From: Acetobacter farinalis | Lineage (GTDB): Bacteria; Pseudomonadota; Alphaproteobacteria; Acetobacterales; Acetobacteraceae | DNA length: 64,000 bases | Direction of reading: 5' to 3' | Assembly (NCBI RefSeq): GCF_011516935.1 | Contig: NZ_WOTF01000001.1 | Span: forward strand, 1 to 64,000 | The notes under the pieces: generated by a model | Seen by the model: the letters and a program-made list of their open reading frames with translations, nothing else | Told to the model about the DNA's origin: nothing | Database searches by the model: none | Program-made: the position numbers and the translations under genes | Part shown: positions 8,495-17,357 of the stretch, piece after piece | Numbering within the stretch: position 1 is the stretch's first letter | Layout: each line of letters opens with the position of its first letter

Positions 8495-10348
8495 TCAGCC
8501 GGTGAAAAAGCGGGTGATGTGGTAGGTGAGGAAAGAGGCGGCATACGCCATGCCAAACAGGTAAAAGACCGAAATCCACACCAGCCGCCAGGACCCGGTT
8601 TCCCGCCGGATAACCGCGAGTGTGGAAAAACACTGCGGCGCATACACGTACCATGCCAGCAAAGAGAACGCCGTTGCAAGGCTCCACTGGGCGGAGAGCA
8701 GCGGGACAAGCTGGGCGGCGGCATCACTTTCCGAAGCCCCTACGGAATAGACCGTGGCCAGACTGCTTACCGCCACTTCACGCGCGGCCAGACCGGGGAT
8801 GAGCGCTACGCAGATCTGCCAGTTAAAGCCGATAAAGGAGAACAGCGGCTGCATGAGATGCCCGATGCGGCCTGCCAGACTCCAGTCGATAGCAGGGCCG
8901 GTGGTCCCTTCCGGCGGTGCGGGAAAGCTGGAGAGCGCCCACATGATCACGCTGAGGGTCAGGATGATGGTGCCCACGCGGGAGAGAAAAATGCGCGCCC
9001 GCTGCCATAGTTCAATACTCAGGCTTTGCAGGCCCGGCAGGCGGTAGCCGGGCAGTTCCATCAGCAGCGGATGTTCCTCCGTATCCCGCCGCTTGAGCAC
9101 ACGGGCCACCACAAGCGCGCTCAGCACGCCCGCCGCATAGAGCGCGAACAGCACCAGCCCATGCAGGTTGAACAGCCCCAGCACCGTGCGGGACGGCACA
9201 AACGCGCTGATGAGCAGCGCATAGACCGGCAGCCGGGCGGAGCATGTCATCAGCGGGGCGATCAGAATGGTGACCATGCGGTCCCGCGGGTTCTGGATGG
9301 TGCGGGTGGACATGATACCCGGCACCGCGCAGGCAAAGCTGGACAGCAGCGGGATGAAGGAGCGCCCGCTCAGCCCGGCTGCGGCCATCAGCCTGTCCAG
9401 CATGAAGGCCGCGCGGGGCAGGTAACCGGATTCCTCCAGCGCCAGAATCCACAGGAACAGGATGAGGATCTGGGGCAGGAACACAATCACCGTGCCCGCC
9501 CCGGCAATCACGCCATCCACAATCAGGCTGCGCAGAATGCCTTCGGGCAGCAGGGTGCCCACAAAGGCTCCGAGCTGATCCATGCTCTGTTGCAGCAGGT
9601 CCATAAAGGGCTGCGCCCATGAGAACACGGCCTGAAACATGATGAACAGCAGGCCCAGCAGAATGAGCATGCCCCACACCGGGTGCAGCACCCAGCGGTC
9701 CAGCCGGGCATCAAGCCGGGGGTTACGGTCTGTGGTGCGGCGCACGCACAGGGCCATCAGGCGGCGGACTTCTGCGTGCAGGTCCGTGCCCTCAGGCAGA
9801 GGGGTTGGGGCGGGCGGCATGGGGCCATCCAGCGCCTGCACAAGCTTGGCCGCGCCGCGCCGCCGGATGCCAATGGCGGTGACAACCGGCACACCAAGTT
9901 CCGCCTGCAGGCGCGGCACATCAATTTCCAGCCCCTGTCTGCGCACGGCATCAACCATGTTCAGCACGATGAGCATCGGGCGGCCAAGCTGCCGCAGTTC
10001 CAGCGCGAAGCGGAGGTGCAGGCGCAGGTTGGTGGCCGCCAGTACGTTCACCAGCATGTCTGGCGCGGGTTCACCTTTATAGACACCCAGACAGACATCC
10101 CGCGTCACGGCCTCGTCCGGGCTGGTGGCATGCAGGCTGTAGGTGCCGGGCAGGTCCAGAATCTGCACCCTTCGCCCGGCGGGGGTGATCAGCCACCCAG
10201 CCTTGCGCTCCACGGTGACCCCGGCGTAGTTCGCCACCTTCTGGCGGCTGCCGGTCAACTGGTTGAAAAGGGCTGTCTTCCCGCAGTTGGGGTTACCCAC
10301 CAGCGCCACACGCAGGGGGCGGGGCTGGTGGGGGGAGGAGTGTGTCAT
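8495..10348 (-). CDS. feoB: Ferrous iron transporter B
   Basis: This inner-membrane Fe(II) permease has 617 residues. An N-terminal G domain shows GNPNCGKT (G1, near residue 18), DLPGTYS (G3) and NMVD (G4). Two Gate-type membrane blocks follow, with conserved segments such as SSFACAVPGIMSTRT and AALIPGLAAREVAVSSLATVYS. It is shorter than E. coli FeoB (773), mainly in the linker and tail. Its ATG overlaps the feoA stop by 4 bp (ATGA), so the two are translationally coupled. The small Cys-rich gene follows. Expected to be iron-repressed, but no clear Fur site was found. Confidence 0.95.
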   Translation of the reverse strand: MTHSSPHQPRPLRVALVGNPNCGKTALFNQLTGSRQKVANYAGVTVERKAGWLITPAGRRVQILDLPGTYSLHATSPDEAVTRDVCLGVYKGEPAPDMLVNVLAATNLRLHLRFALELRQLGRPMLIVLNMVDAVRRQGLEIDVPRLQAELGVPVVTAIGIRRRGAAKLVQALDGPMPPAPTPLPEGTDLHAEVRRLMALCVRRTTDRNPRLDARLDRWVLHPVWGMLILLGLLFIMFQAVFSWAQPFMDLLQQSMDQLGAFVGTLLPEGILRSLIVDGVIAGAGTVIVFLPQILILFLWILALEESGYLPRAAFMLDRLMAAAGLSGRSFIPLLSSFACAVPGIMSTRTIQNPRDRMVTILIAPLMTCSARLPVYALLISAFVPSRTVLGLFNLHGLVLFALYAAGVLSALVVARVLKRRDTEEHPLLMELPGYRLPGLQSLSIELWQRARIFLSRVGTIILTLSVIMWALSSFPAPPEGTTGPAIDWSLAGRIGHLMQPLFSFIGFNWQICVALIPGLAAREVAVSSLATVYSVGASESDAAAQLVPLLSAQWSLATAFSLLAWYVYAPQCFSTLAVIRRETGSWRLVWISVFYLFGMAYAASFLTYHITRFFTG

Positions 10349-10728
10349 GCATCCTCCAGACTGTCGGGGGAGATGGTGTGCAGTGCCGGGTCCAGCGCCC
10401 CTGCTGCGGGGGGCGTGCGTGATGTGTCCTGCATGACCACTCGGGCGGCTTCAGACTGGCGCAGGGCGAAGCGGGTGAAGCCGATTTCCACAGCCATGGG
10501 GTCTCTCCCAAAGGGGCCGTAGGCCACAACCGTCACAGGTTCACCCGGAACAAAGCCAAACTCTTCCAGCCGCCGCGCAATGGGGTCTGGCTGGGTGAGG
10601 GGGGCTACGTGGTCAATAATGCCCTGACAATGGAGGGGAAGCTCGTTCAGGCGCACGGCTGCATTGTCCTGCTCTGGCGGGTGAAAGTGCTGGTGTTGAG
10701 AGTGATCCTTAATTCCATTTACGCGCAC
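10345..10728 (-). CDS. feoA: Ferrous iron transport protein A
   Basis: This is a cytoplasmic SH3-like partner of FeoB. The core (LNELPLHCQGIIDHVAP, RRLEEFGFVPGEPVTVVAYG, DPMAVEIGFTRFALRQSEAARV) is typical. At 127 residues it is longer than usual FeoA (75-85), with a His-rich N-terminal extension (DHSQHQHFH) and a Pro/Ala-rich tail. It starts at GTG 10728 with no clear Shine-Dalgarno, so a later start is possible. First gene of the feoAB operon, divergent from typA. Confidence 0.9.
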   Translation of the reverse strand: MRVNGIKDHSQHQHFHPPEQDNAAVRLNELPLHCQGIIDHVAPLTQPDPIARRLEEFGFVPGEPVTVVAYGPFGRDPMAVEIGFTRFALRQSEAARVVMQDTSRTPPAAGALDPALHTISPDSLEDA

Positions 10729-10838
10729 TGTCCAATGGCGCGCCCTTATGAGGAGGGGTGCAAAAATGCCGTAGCTGGGCTGCGCAAGGGCTGGAGCGGG
10801 CGAAGAGTTGGGGACCTTGTGAGGATTTTACGTGCAAT

Positions 10839-10874
10839 ATTTCGCGCTGGCGATTATCAACAGGCCAGCGAAAT
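10839..10874. promoter_or_regulatory. Inverted repeat in the feoA/typA divergent region
   Basis: atttcgcgctggc (10839-10851) and gccagcgaaat (10864-10874) form an imperfect stem with a 12-base loop containing gattatcaa. It lies between the two divergent genes, 78 bp upstream of typA, and could be an operator or a leader hairpin. Not a terminator, since no T-run follows. Confidence 0.4.
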
Positions 10875-10951
10875 TATAGACCGCGAATGAACCGCCCCGA
10901 CAGACAACCGTTGGTGGCGGCGTAGCGTGTAGGGAAAATCAGGCCTCTTTC

Positions 10952-12775
10952 ATGGATATCCGCAATATCGCCATCATTGCTCACGTCGATCATGGCAAGA
11001 CGACTCTCGTTGATGAACTGCTGAAACAGTCCGGCTCGTTCCATGAGCATCAGCACGTTGCTGAACGCGCCATGGACAGCAATGATCTGGAACGTGAGCG
11101 TGGTATCACCATTCTTGCCAAGTGCACCTCCGTTGTCTGGAAAGACACGCGCATCAACATCATTGATACACCCGGACACGCCGACTTCGGCGGGGAAGTG
11201 GAACGTATCCTGAGCATGGTGGACGGCGCTGTGGTGCTGGTCGATGCGGCGGAAGGCGCGCTGCCTCAGACCAAGTTCGTGGTTGGCAAGGCTCTGGCCC
11301 GTGGCCTGCGCCCGATTGTTGTGGTCAACAAGATTGACCGTGGCGATGCCCGCCCGGATGAAGTGCACAACGAAATTTTCGATCTGTTCGCCTCTCTCGG
11401 TGCGAATGATGAACAGCTCGATTTCCCGATGCTTTACGCGTCTGGCCGCCAGGGCTGGGCTGATGTGGAACTCGAAGGTCCGCGCAAGGACCTCAGCCCC
11501 ATGTTTGACCTGATCCTCAAGCATGTTCCGGCCCCCGCGCTCGACAAGGAAAAGCCGTTCGCCATGACGGCAACCATCCTTGAGAACGACAACTTCCTGG
11601 GCCGCGTGCTCACGGGGCGTGTCGAACAGGGCCGCGCACGCGTGAACATGCCGGTGAAGGTGCTGCGGGCCGATGGCTCCGTGGTGGAAACAGGCCGCCT
11701 GACCAAGCTGCTGTCCTTCCGTGGTCTGGACCGCGTGGCGGTTGAAGAAGTGGCGGCGGGTGACATTGTGGCCGTGGCCGGTCTTTCCGAAGCCACCATC
11801 CCGGACACGATTGCTTCTCCGGAAGTGACAGAAGCGCTGGCAGCCATTCCGGTTGATCCGCCGACCCTCTCCATGACCTTCCGCCTGAACGATGGCCCTC
11901 TGGGTGGCCGTGAAGGCAAGAAGGTGACATCCCGCCAGATTCGTGACCGTCTGTTCAAGGAAACGGAAAGCAACATCGCTATCCGCGTTTCAGAAAGCCC
12001 GGAAAGCGAAGCGTTTGAAGTGGCTGGTCGTGGTGAACTTCAGCTTGGCGTGCTGATTGAAACCATGCGCCGTGAAGGCTTCGAACTGACCATCGGTCGC
12101 CCGCGCGTGCTGTACCGCACGAACGAGGAAACCGGTGAGCGCGAAGAGCCGTTTGAAGAAGTCATGATCGATGTGGACGAGCCCTATTCCGGCGTGGTTG
12201 TGGAGAAGATGTCTCTCCGCAAGGGCCAGATGCAGGACATGCGCCCCTCCGGTGGCGACAAGGTGCGCCTGACCTTCATCATCCCCTCTCGCGGGCTGAT
12301 CGGGTATCATGGTGAATTCCTGACCGACACACGCGGCACGGGTATCATGAACCGTCTGTTCCACGGCTATCAGCCTTATGCGGGCTCCATTGAAGGCCGC
12401 CGTAACGGCTCCCTGATTTCCGCGGAAGATGGCAACACCACCACGTACTCCCTGTTCTCCCTGCAGGACCGTGGCACGCTGTTTGTTGATGCGGGCGAAA
12501 AAGTTTACGTCGGCATGATCATCGGTGAGCATTCCCGCGAAAACGATCTGGAAGTGAACGGCGTTCGCGAAAAGAAGCTGACCAACATGCGCGCATCCGG
12601 CAAGGATGATGCGCTGGTGCTCACACCGCCGCGCCGGATGTCTCTGGAACAGGCTATTGCCTACATTGAAGATGACGAACTGGTGGAAGTCACCCCCTCC
12701 GCCATTCGTCTGCGCAAGCGTTATCTGGACCCCAACGAGCGCAAGAAGCGCGAACGTTCAGGCGACAAGGCCTGA
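10952..12775 (+). CDS. typA: Ribosome-associated translational GTPase TypA/BipA
   Basis: This EF-G-like GTPase of 607 residues acts on the ribosome in 50S assembly and in growth at low temperature or under stress. It has G1 AHVDHGKTT, the switch I segment ERERGITI, G3 [10 protein letters not shown] and G4 NKID. Domains II, III and V follow, plus the TypA-specific C-terminal domain with [19 protein letters not shown]. Length matches the family. No other gene shares its transcript in the window; a hairpin lies downstream at 12802-12846. Confidence 0.97.
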   Translation: MDIRNIAIIAHVDHGKTTLVDELLKQSGSFHEHQHVAERAMDSNDLERERGITILAKCTSVVWKDTRINIIDTPGHADFGGEVERILSMVDGAVVLVDAAEGALPQTKFVVGKALARGLRPIVVVNKIDRGDARPDEVHNEIFDLFASLGANDEQLDFPMLYASGRQGWADVELEGPRKDLSPMFDLILKHVPAPALDKEKPFAMTATILENDNFLGRVLTGRVEQGRARVNMPVKVLRADGSVVETGRLTKLLSFRGLDRVAVEEVAAGDIVAVAGLSEATIPDTIASPEVTEALAAIPVDPPTLSMTFRLNDGPLGGREGKKVTSRQIRDRLFKETESNIAIRVSESPESEAFEVAGRGELQLGVLIETMRREGFELTIGRPRVLYRTNEETGEREEPFEEVMIDVDEPYSGVVVEKMSLRKGQMQDMRPSGGDKVRLTFIIPSRGLIGYHGEFLTDTRGTGIMNRLFHGYQPYAGSIEGRRNGSLISAEDGNTTTYSLFSLQDRGTLFVDAGEKVYVGMIIGEHSRENDLEVNGVREKKLTNMRASGKDDALVLTPPRRMSLEQAIAYIEDDELVEVTPSAIRLRKRYLDPNERKKRERSGDKA

Positions 12776-12801
12776 TCCTTCCGCCTTTGCGCAAGGTGTG
12801 C

Positions 12802-12846
12802 ATCCCTGCCATGCTGGTCTGCCCGTACGGGTAAGCTGGCAGGGAT
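12802..12846 (+). terminator. Long hairpin downstream of typA
   Basis: atccctgcca (12802-12811) and tggcagggat (12837-12846) form a perfect 10-bp stem. The interior holds a second palindrome, cccgtacggg. No T-run follows, so it may be a factor-assisted terminator or an RNA-stabilising structure. Confidence 0.45.
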
Positions 12847-13155
12847 CTCCTCCCTCCGGCTCAGGCCGGGTGGGGGAGACGCATCAGGGCAGACCTTTTT
12901 GCCAACAGGGTGAAATGCCTGTGTTTTTAGCCGCAAGAGCGATCCGGCACGGCTTTGAAGCCCTGAAAAACAATGTGGCAAGATAAGGGTTGGGGCGTGT
13001 CACACTCACGACAACCCGCTGTTATTTCTGAATTTTAATTCGAGACGTGACGAGACTGTCATGCTATCAAACTGCTCAGCCAGACGGATGCAGCTCGTCA
13101 TACGACTTCTGGCGTACTGGTCGGGACCCCTGACGTCTCAGATATTTTTGGAGAC
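12847..13155 (+). promoter_or_regulatory. Non-coding region before the His-rich protein gene
   Basis: About 300 bp without a supported gene. The last 140 bp are more AT-rich (ttatttctgaattttaattcg) and probably contain the promoter of the gene at 13156. A ribosome-binding site tttggagac lies just before that start. No clear -35/-10 pair could be fixed. Confidence 0.3.
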
Positions 13156-13479
13156 ATGATTATGATTTCTCGTCGCCTTCTTGCAGTTCTGTCTACCGTT
13201 GCCCTGATGGGCGCTGCTGCTCCGTCTTTCGCTCAGGAAGCTGCTGCACCTGCCGCTCCGGCTGCCCCTGCTGCTCCCGCCGTTTCTGCACCTGCCGCTC
13301 CGGCTGCTGCTGCCCCTGCCGCCGCTGCTCCTGAAGCTGCTGCTCCGGCTGCTCCTGAAGCCGCCAAGGAAGAAGGCGCAAAGCAGAAAGGCAAGCACCA
13401 CCACGGCAAGCATCACCACGGCCATAAAGGCAAGAAAGCAGCTGCTCCTGCTGCTTCTGACGCCGCTGCTGGCCAGTAA
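13156..13479 (+). CDS. Exported Ala/Pro-rich protein with His/Lys-rich segment
   Basis: This small protein of 107 residues has a clear Sec signal peptide (MISRRLLAVLSTVALMGAAA, cleavage after SFA-Q). About 55 residues of alternating Ala and Pro (AAAPAAPAAP type) follow. A cationic block KGKHHHGKHHHGHKGKK lies near residues 77-95, before an Ala-rich end. The low-complexity body suggests a disordered periplasmic or envelope protein. The histidine clusters could bind metal such as nickel, copper or zinc; that is inference. A strong terminator follows at 13531. No family recognised. Confidence 0.8.
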   Translation: MIMISRRLLAVLSTVALMGAAAPSFAQEAAAPAAPAAPAAPAVSAPAAPAAAAPAAAAPEAAAPAAPEAAKEEGAKQKGKHHHGKHHHGHKGKKAAAPAASDAAAGQ

Positions 13480-13530
13480 TCAGGCCTGAAAAGGTGTGTG
13501 GCAGGGGGCTTTCGGGCCTCGTGCCGCAAC

Positions 13531-13567
13531 AAAAAAGGGCCGGGGGATTGCTCCTCCGGCCCTTTTT
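13531..13567. terminator. Bidirectional rho-independent terminator
   Basis: aaaaaagggccggggg and the facing arm ctccggcccttttt enclose a short loop. The A-run on one side and T-run on the other let it end both the His-rich gene (plus) and dadA (minus). Confidence 0.85.
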
Positions 13568-13584
13568 GTATGCTTGCGCCTTTC

Positions 13585-14838
13585 TCAGCCATAGCGGCTG
13601 ATGGAGAGGTCCAGCACCGGAATATCCGGCTTTCTGCCGTGGATCATGTCCGCCAGAATACGGCCGGAGCCGCAGGCCATGGTCCAGCCCAGCGTGCCAT
13701 GCCCCGTGTTGAGCCATAGATTGCTGAAGCGCGGAACAGGGCCGATAACCGGCGTGCCATCCGGCGTGTTGGGCCGCAGGCCTGTCCAGTAGGTGGCGGC
13801 GGAAAGATCTCCCCCGCCGAACAGTTCAGAAAATGAGAGCTCCAGCGTTTCCCGCCGGTCCGGGCTGAGGCGCAGATTATACCCGGTAAGTTCCGCCGTG
13901 CCGCCAACGCGGATACGGTTGCCCAGACGCGTGATGGCCACCTTGTAGGTTTCATCATTCACGGTGGAAAGCGGGGCATGGCTTTCATCCGTGAGCGGCA
14001 GGGTGAGGGAGTAGCCCTTCACCGGGTAGACCGGCAGGTGCACGCCCAGCGGCTTGAGCAGCAGTGGGCTGTAACTCCCCATGGAAACCACATAGGCATC
14101 CGCCCGCAGATGGCCCGCGCTGGTGCGGATGGACATGATTTCGTCCGCGGCGGCATCTATCCCCCGGATGGTGGTTTTGTACAGGAAGGTGACCCCCTGC
14201 GCAGCCGCCATTTTTGCCAGACGCTGGGTGAAGATGTGGGCATCGCCCGACTGGTCTCCCGGTAGATACAGCCCCGCCTTCAGCAGCCCGCGCGCGTGGG
14301 AGAGGCCGGGTTCGTGCTCCAGAACCTGATCCACATTCAGCAGTTCGTGCGGGATGCCGCTCTCAGAGAGCAGCTTCATGTCGTGATAGGCTTTGTCGAT
14401 CTGCTTTTCAGTGCGGAAAAGCTGGATCAGCCCGCGCTGCCGGCCATCATAGGTCAGGCCGGTCTCTTCCCGCAGGGCATCCAGACAGTCGCGGCTATAT
14501 TCAGCAACCCGCAGCATACGGCCCTTGTTGATATCATAGGCGTGTGTGTTGCAGTTTTTCAAAAGCTGCTCGATCCACCGGAACATGGCGAAATCAATGC
14601 GCTTGCGGATAACCAGCGGGCTGTGCCGCTGCATCATCCAGCTCATCGCTTTTATCGGCAGGCCGGGAGCGGCCCACGGAGTGGAATAGCCCGGAGAAAC
14701 CTGCCCGGCATTGGCAAAGGATGTTTCCAGCCCCGGTTCCGGCTGGCGGTCCACGACAGTCACTTCATGGCCCAGCCTGTTCAGATACCAGGCAGAGGTC
14801 ACGCCGATAACGCCAGCGCCGAGAATGATGATTTTCAC
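13585..14838 (-). CDS. dadA: D-amino acid dehydrogenase small subunit
   Basis: This FAD enzyme oxidises D-amino acids, chiefly D-alanine, to 2-oxo acids and passes electrons to the respiratory chain at the inner membrane. It has 417 residues. The dinucleotide-binding motif ILGAGVIGVTSAWYLNRLG sits at the very N-terminus, then FANAGQVSPGYSTPWAAPG, and GLRPNTPDGTPVIGPV with TGHGTLGWTMACGSG near the C-terminus, all typical of DadA. GTG 14838 is chosen because aaagga lies 7 bases upstream and the FAD motif follows at once; upstream codons overlap the racemase gene. It lies 4 bp after the racemase stop, so the two form a D-alanine catabolic operon. Confidence 0.95.
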   Translation of the reverse strand: MKIIILGAGVIGVTSAWYLNRLGHEVTVVDRQPEPGLETSFANAGQVSPGYSTPWAAPGLPIKAMSWMMQRHSPLVIRKRIDFAMFRWIEQLLKNCNTHAYDINKGRMLRVAEYSRDCLDALREETGLTYDGRQRGLIQLFRTEKQIDKAYHDMKLLSESGIPHELLNVDQVLEHEPGLSHARGLLKAGLYLPGDQSGDAHIFTQRLAKMAAAQGVTFLYKTTIRGIDAAADEIMSIRTSAGHLRADAYVVSMGSYSPLLLKPLGVHLPVYPVKGYSLTLPLTDESHAPLSTVNDETYKVAITRLGNRIRVGGTAELTGYNLRLSPDRRETLELSFSELFGGGDLSAATYWTGLRPNTPDGTPVIGPVPRFSNLWLNTGHGTLGWTMACGSGRILADMIHGRKPDIPVLDLSISRYG

Positions 14839-14842
14839 ACTG

Positions 14843-15973
14843 TCATCCTTTCCGGGGATCGTAATGAAGACGGTGGTAGCGGTGCCCAAGGTCCGTCAGA
14901 AGCTCATAGCCAATGGTGTCTGCCAGAAACGCAATCTCATCAAGAGGGGCGTGCGGTCCGATCAGGTCAAACACCGCGCCGGCGGGCGGAAGCGGCACAC
15001 CGGCTGTGGCAAGGGGAGTGAGGTCCACGGCCAGCGAGTCCATGGAGATACGGCCAATTATTGGTAATTTGATGTCAGGCCAGTCTGGAGAGACCACAAA
15101 GCCGCGCCCCCCGAGGCTGCGGGGGAAGCCATCCCCATAGCCGATGCCGAGCAGGGCCACGGATGTGTCCTGCGCGGCGGTAAAGGTTGCGCCATACCCC
15201 ACGCAGGCTCCGGCGGGCACCAGCCGTGTCTGGATCACGCGGGCCTGAAGCCGGATGGTGGGGTGCATGGGGTTGGGGCGGCCCGGTGTGGGGTTGATGC
15301 CATAAAGGGCCGCGCCGGGGCGGACGAGGTCAAAATGCCAGTCCTGCCCCAGAAAAATGCCCGAGGATGCGGCAAGGCTGGCCGGGGCGGCGGGCAGGCG
15401 CTGCTTCAGCCTGAGAAAGGTGGTGAGTTGGCGCTGGTTCAGCGGGTGCTCGGGGGCATCGGCACAGGCCAGATGGCTCATCACCAGAACAACGTCCAGG
15501 CCGGTTAGAGCCTGTGTGTGGGTGGTCAGATGTTCCACATCCGCTTCAGTCAGCCCGAAGCGGGACATGCCGCTGTCCACCTGAAGGGCGGCGGGCAGCA
15601 TGCGCCCCTGTGCGTGGGCCAGCGCCTGCCATTCCTGCACCTGAGGCAGGCTGTTGAGCACGGGCAGGAGGGCATGCGTGAGGAAGGCGTTGGCTGTGCC
15701 GGGGGGCGGGCCGTGCAGCACGAAAATACGGCTGTCTTCCCCCACACACTGGCGCAGGGCAACGCCTTCCGCCAGATGGGCTACGAAAAACGTGCGGCAT
15801 CCGGCCTGATGGAGTGTCTGGCTGACTTCCTTCAGCCCCAGCCCATACGCGTTGGCTTTGACAGCCGCGCCGCATTCCGCAGGCCCGGCCAGTGCGCTAA
15901 GCTGCGCGTAATTCGCGGCGATGGCGGCAAGATTGATGAGAAGCCGACCGCCTTCCCAACCGTCTTTTTCCAT
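14843..15973 (-). CDS. alr: Alanine racemase
   Basis: This PLP enzyme interconverts L- and D-alanine, for peptidoglycan or for catabolism with dadA. It has 376 residues. The PLP lysine lies in AAVKANAYGLG (about residue 40) and the catalytic tyrosine in CVGYGATF, with the GRISMDSLAVDL motif in the C-terminal beta domain. ATG 15973 has ggggaggcagg upstream. Position directly upstream of dadA favours the catabolic DadX type, but sequence alone does not separate it from the biosynthetic Alr, and no second racemase is in the window. Confidence 0.93.
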   Translation of the reverse strand: MEKDGWEGGRLLINLAAIAANYAQLSALAGPAECGAAVKANAYGLGLKEVSQTLHQAGCRTFFVAHLAEGVALRQCVGEDSRIFVLHGPPPGTANAFLTHALLPVLNSLPQVQEWQALAHAQGRMLPAALQVDSGMSRFGLTEADVEHLTTHTQALTGLDVVLVMSHLACADAPEHPLNQRQLTTFLRLKQRLPAAPASLAASSGIFLGQDWHFDLVRPGAALYGINPTPGRPNPMHPTIRLQARVIQTRLVPAGACVGYGATFTAAQDTSVALLGIGYGDGFPRSLGGRGFVVSPDWPDIKLPIIGRISMDSLAVDLTPLATAGVPLPPAGAVFDLIGPHAPLDEIAFLADTIGYELLTDLGHRYHRLHYDPRKG

Positions 15974-16280
15974 GTCCTGCCTCCCCCTGACCTGATGAAC
16001 TGTTCCTTTATCATCGTCCGGCGGAGGCTTGCAAAAGGCTGGGGGATGCAGTCTTCAGGGGGCAGAGTTGCGTCTGGTGGCAAGACAGGCCCGGGTGATG
16101 CTCTTCCGCGCGGAAGCGCAGAAGGCAAGGTCGGTAAGCTCTGGCGGGTAAATTGGCGGGTAAAATGTCACCGGGGAAAGCGGGGTGTCACTCGCGTGAA
16201 CGGGGTGTGCCTGCCACTGCCAAAGCACGCTCCCGGCGCAAGCCAGAAGCGTGCATCCTGTTTCAGTGAAAATGCGGAGT
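15974..16280. other. Intergenic region alr-ppk2, no gene supported
   Basis: About 300 bp between two minus-strand genes, presumably holding the alr promoter near 15980-16100. I see no RNA gene, clear hairpin or coding frame with a ribosome-binding site; the long plus-strand open frame through here is antisense to alr. Confidence 0.4.
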
Positions 16281-17198
16281 TTAGTAGAGTTCAGGCACGA
16301 TCATGTGTGCCGGGGTGGGCTGGCGTTCATAATCCGGATGGAAAATACGGGGCGGCAGAACCACATCAGGGTGCGCCACAGGCTGGTAGGGCACCAGAGA
16401 CAGCAGATGCGCGATGCAGTTCAGGCGGGCGCGCTTTTTTTCCACGGCCTGCACAACCCACCACGGTGCTTCGGGAATGCTGGAGCGCTCCAGCATGACT
16501 TCCTTGGCGAGGGTATAGCTTTCCCACCGTTTCCGGCTTTCCAGATCCATGGGGGAGAGTTTCCACTGCTTCAGCGGGTCTTCAATCCGGGCGCGGAAGC
16601 GGGCTTCCTGCTCATCATCCGTGATGGAGAACCAGAACTTGATGATCTGAATGCCGCTGTTGACAAGCATGCGTTCGAATTCCGGCACGGAGCGGAAAAA
16701 TTCTTCATACTCTTCATCAGAGCAGAACCCCATCACGCGTTCCACACCGGCGCGGTTGTACCAGCTCCGGTCAAACAGCACGATTTCCCCCGCCGCAGGC
16801 AGGTGCGCGACATAGCGCTGGAAATACCACTGCGTGCGTTCCCGGTCGTTCGGGGCGGGCAGGGCGGCCACGCGGCAGATCCGGGGGTTGAGGCGCTGGG
16901 CAATGCGTTTGATGGCGCCGCCCTTGCCAGCGGCATCACGCCCTTCAAACAGCACCACCACGCGGTGGCCGGTTGCCTTTACCCAGTCCTGAAGCTTGAC
17001 CAGTTCGCCCTGAAGGCGGACCAGTTCACGGAAATAGATGCGCCGGAAAGCGCGGTCTTCAGCATCCAGTGTGCCGCCTGCGGCGTCTTCTTCCAGAGAG
17101 AGCTCAAATTCCTCGTCAAGATCATCAATAATTTCACGGCGCATCTGTACGCGTTCGCGTTCTTCCGCGGACAGATAGCCCAGATCCTGATCGCTCAT
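16281..17198 (-). CDS. ppk2: Polyphosphate kinase 2
   Basis: This PPK2-family enzyme uses inorganic polyphosphate to phosphorylate nucleoside diphosphates (and the reverse). It has 305 residues. The P-loop GRDAAGKGG is near residue 85, followed by the lid region and Walker B LFDRSWYNRAGVERVMGFC. Then come IKFWFSITDDEQEARF, DPLKQWKLSPMDLESRKRWE and the C-terminal PWWVV, all standard for class I single-domain PPK2. ATG 17198 (with aaagggaagacg) is preferred over the in-frame 17225. Alone on the minus strand downstream of the ferredoxin reductase gene. Confidence 0.94.
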   Translation of the reverse strand: MSDQDLGYLSAEERERVQMRREIIDDLDEEFELSLEEDAAGGTLDAEDRAFRRIYFRELVRLQGELVKLQDWVKATGHRVVVLFEGRDAAGKGGAIKRIAQRLNPRICRVAALPAPNDRERTQWYFQRYVAHLPAAGEIVLFDRSWYNRAGVERVMGFCSDEEYEEFFRSVPEFERMLVNSGIQIIKFWFSITDDEQEARFRARIEDPLKQWKLSPMDLESRKRWESYTLAKEVMLERSSIPEAPWWVVQAVEKKRARLNCIAHLLSLVPYQPVAHPDVVLPPRIFHPDYERQPTPAHMIVPELY

Positions 17199-17301
17199 CG
17201 TCTTCCCTTTATCGCCACAGGTCATGTTCTGCGGCGGGGACTATAGGGGATGCCCGCACAGGCCGGTTTGAAACTTTCATGACATTGGGTGCGGAGTTTT
17301 G

Positions 17302-17343
17302 GCCCTGCTCAGGCATGGTCTGCACGCCGGAGCAGGGCTTTTC
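17302..17343. terminator. Hairpin between fpr and ppk2
   Basis: gccctgctc (17302-17310) pairs with gagcagggc (17330-17338), followed on the plus strand by tttt. Both neighbouring genes run on the minus strand, where the tail is poor in T, so it would be a weak terminator for fpr. Confidence 0.4.
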
Positions 17344-17357
17344 ATCTCTGGCCCGCG

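Noticed and set aside
10609-10890. 93-residue plus-strand frame in the feoA/typA region
   Set aside because: Begins antisense to feoA and has no ribosome-binding site; the intergenic part shows a regulatory-looking repeat instead.
10729-10951. Fur box for feoAB
   Set aside because: No segment matches the consensus well enough to call.
13202-13480. Short tandem repeats in the Ala/Pro gene as a possible CRISPR or satellite
   Set aside because: They are codon-level repeats (gctgctcct type) in a translated low-complexity protein, with no spacers.
15518-16498. 326-residue plus-strand frame across alr and the alr-ppk2 gap
   Set aside because: Mostly antisense to alr and ppk2, no start context and no family features.
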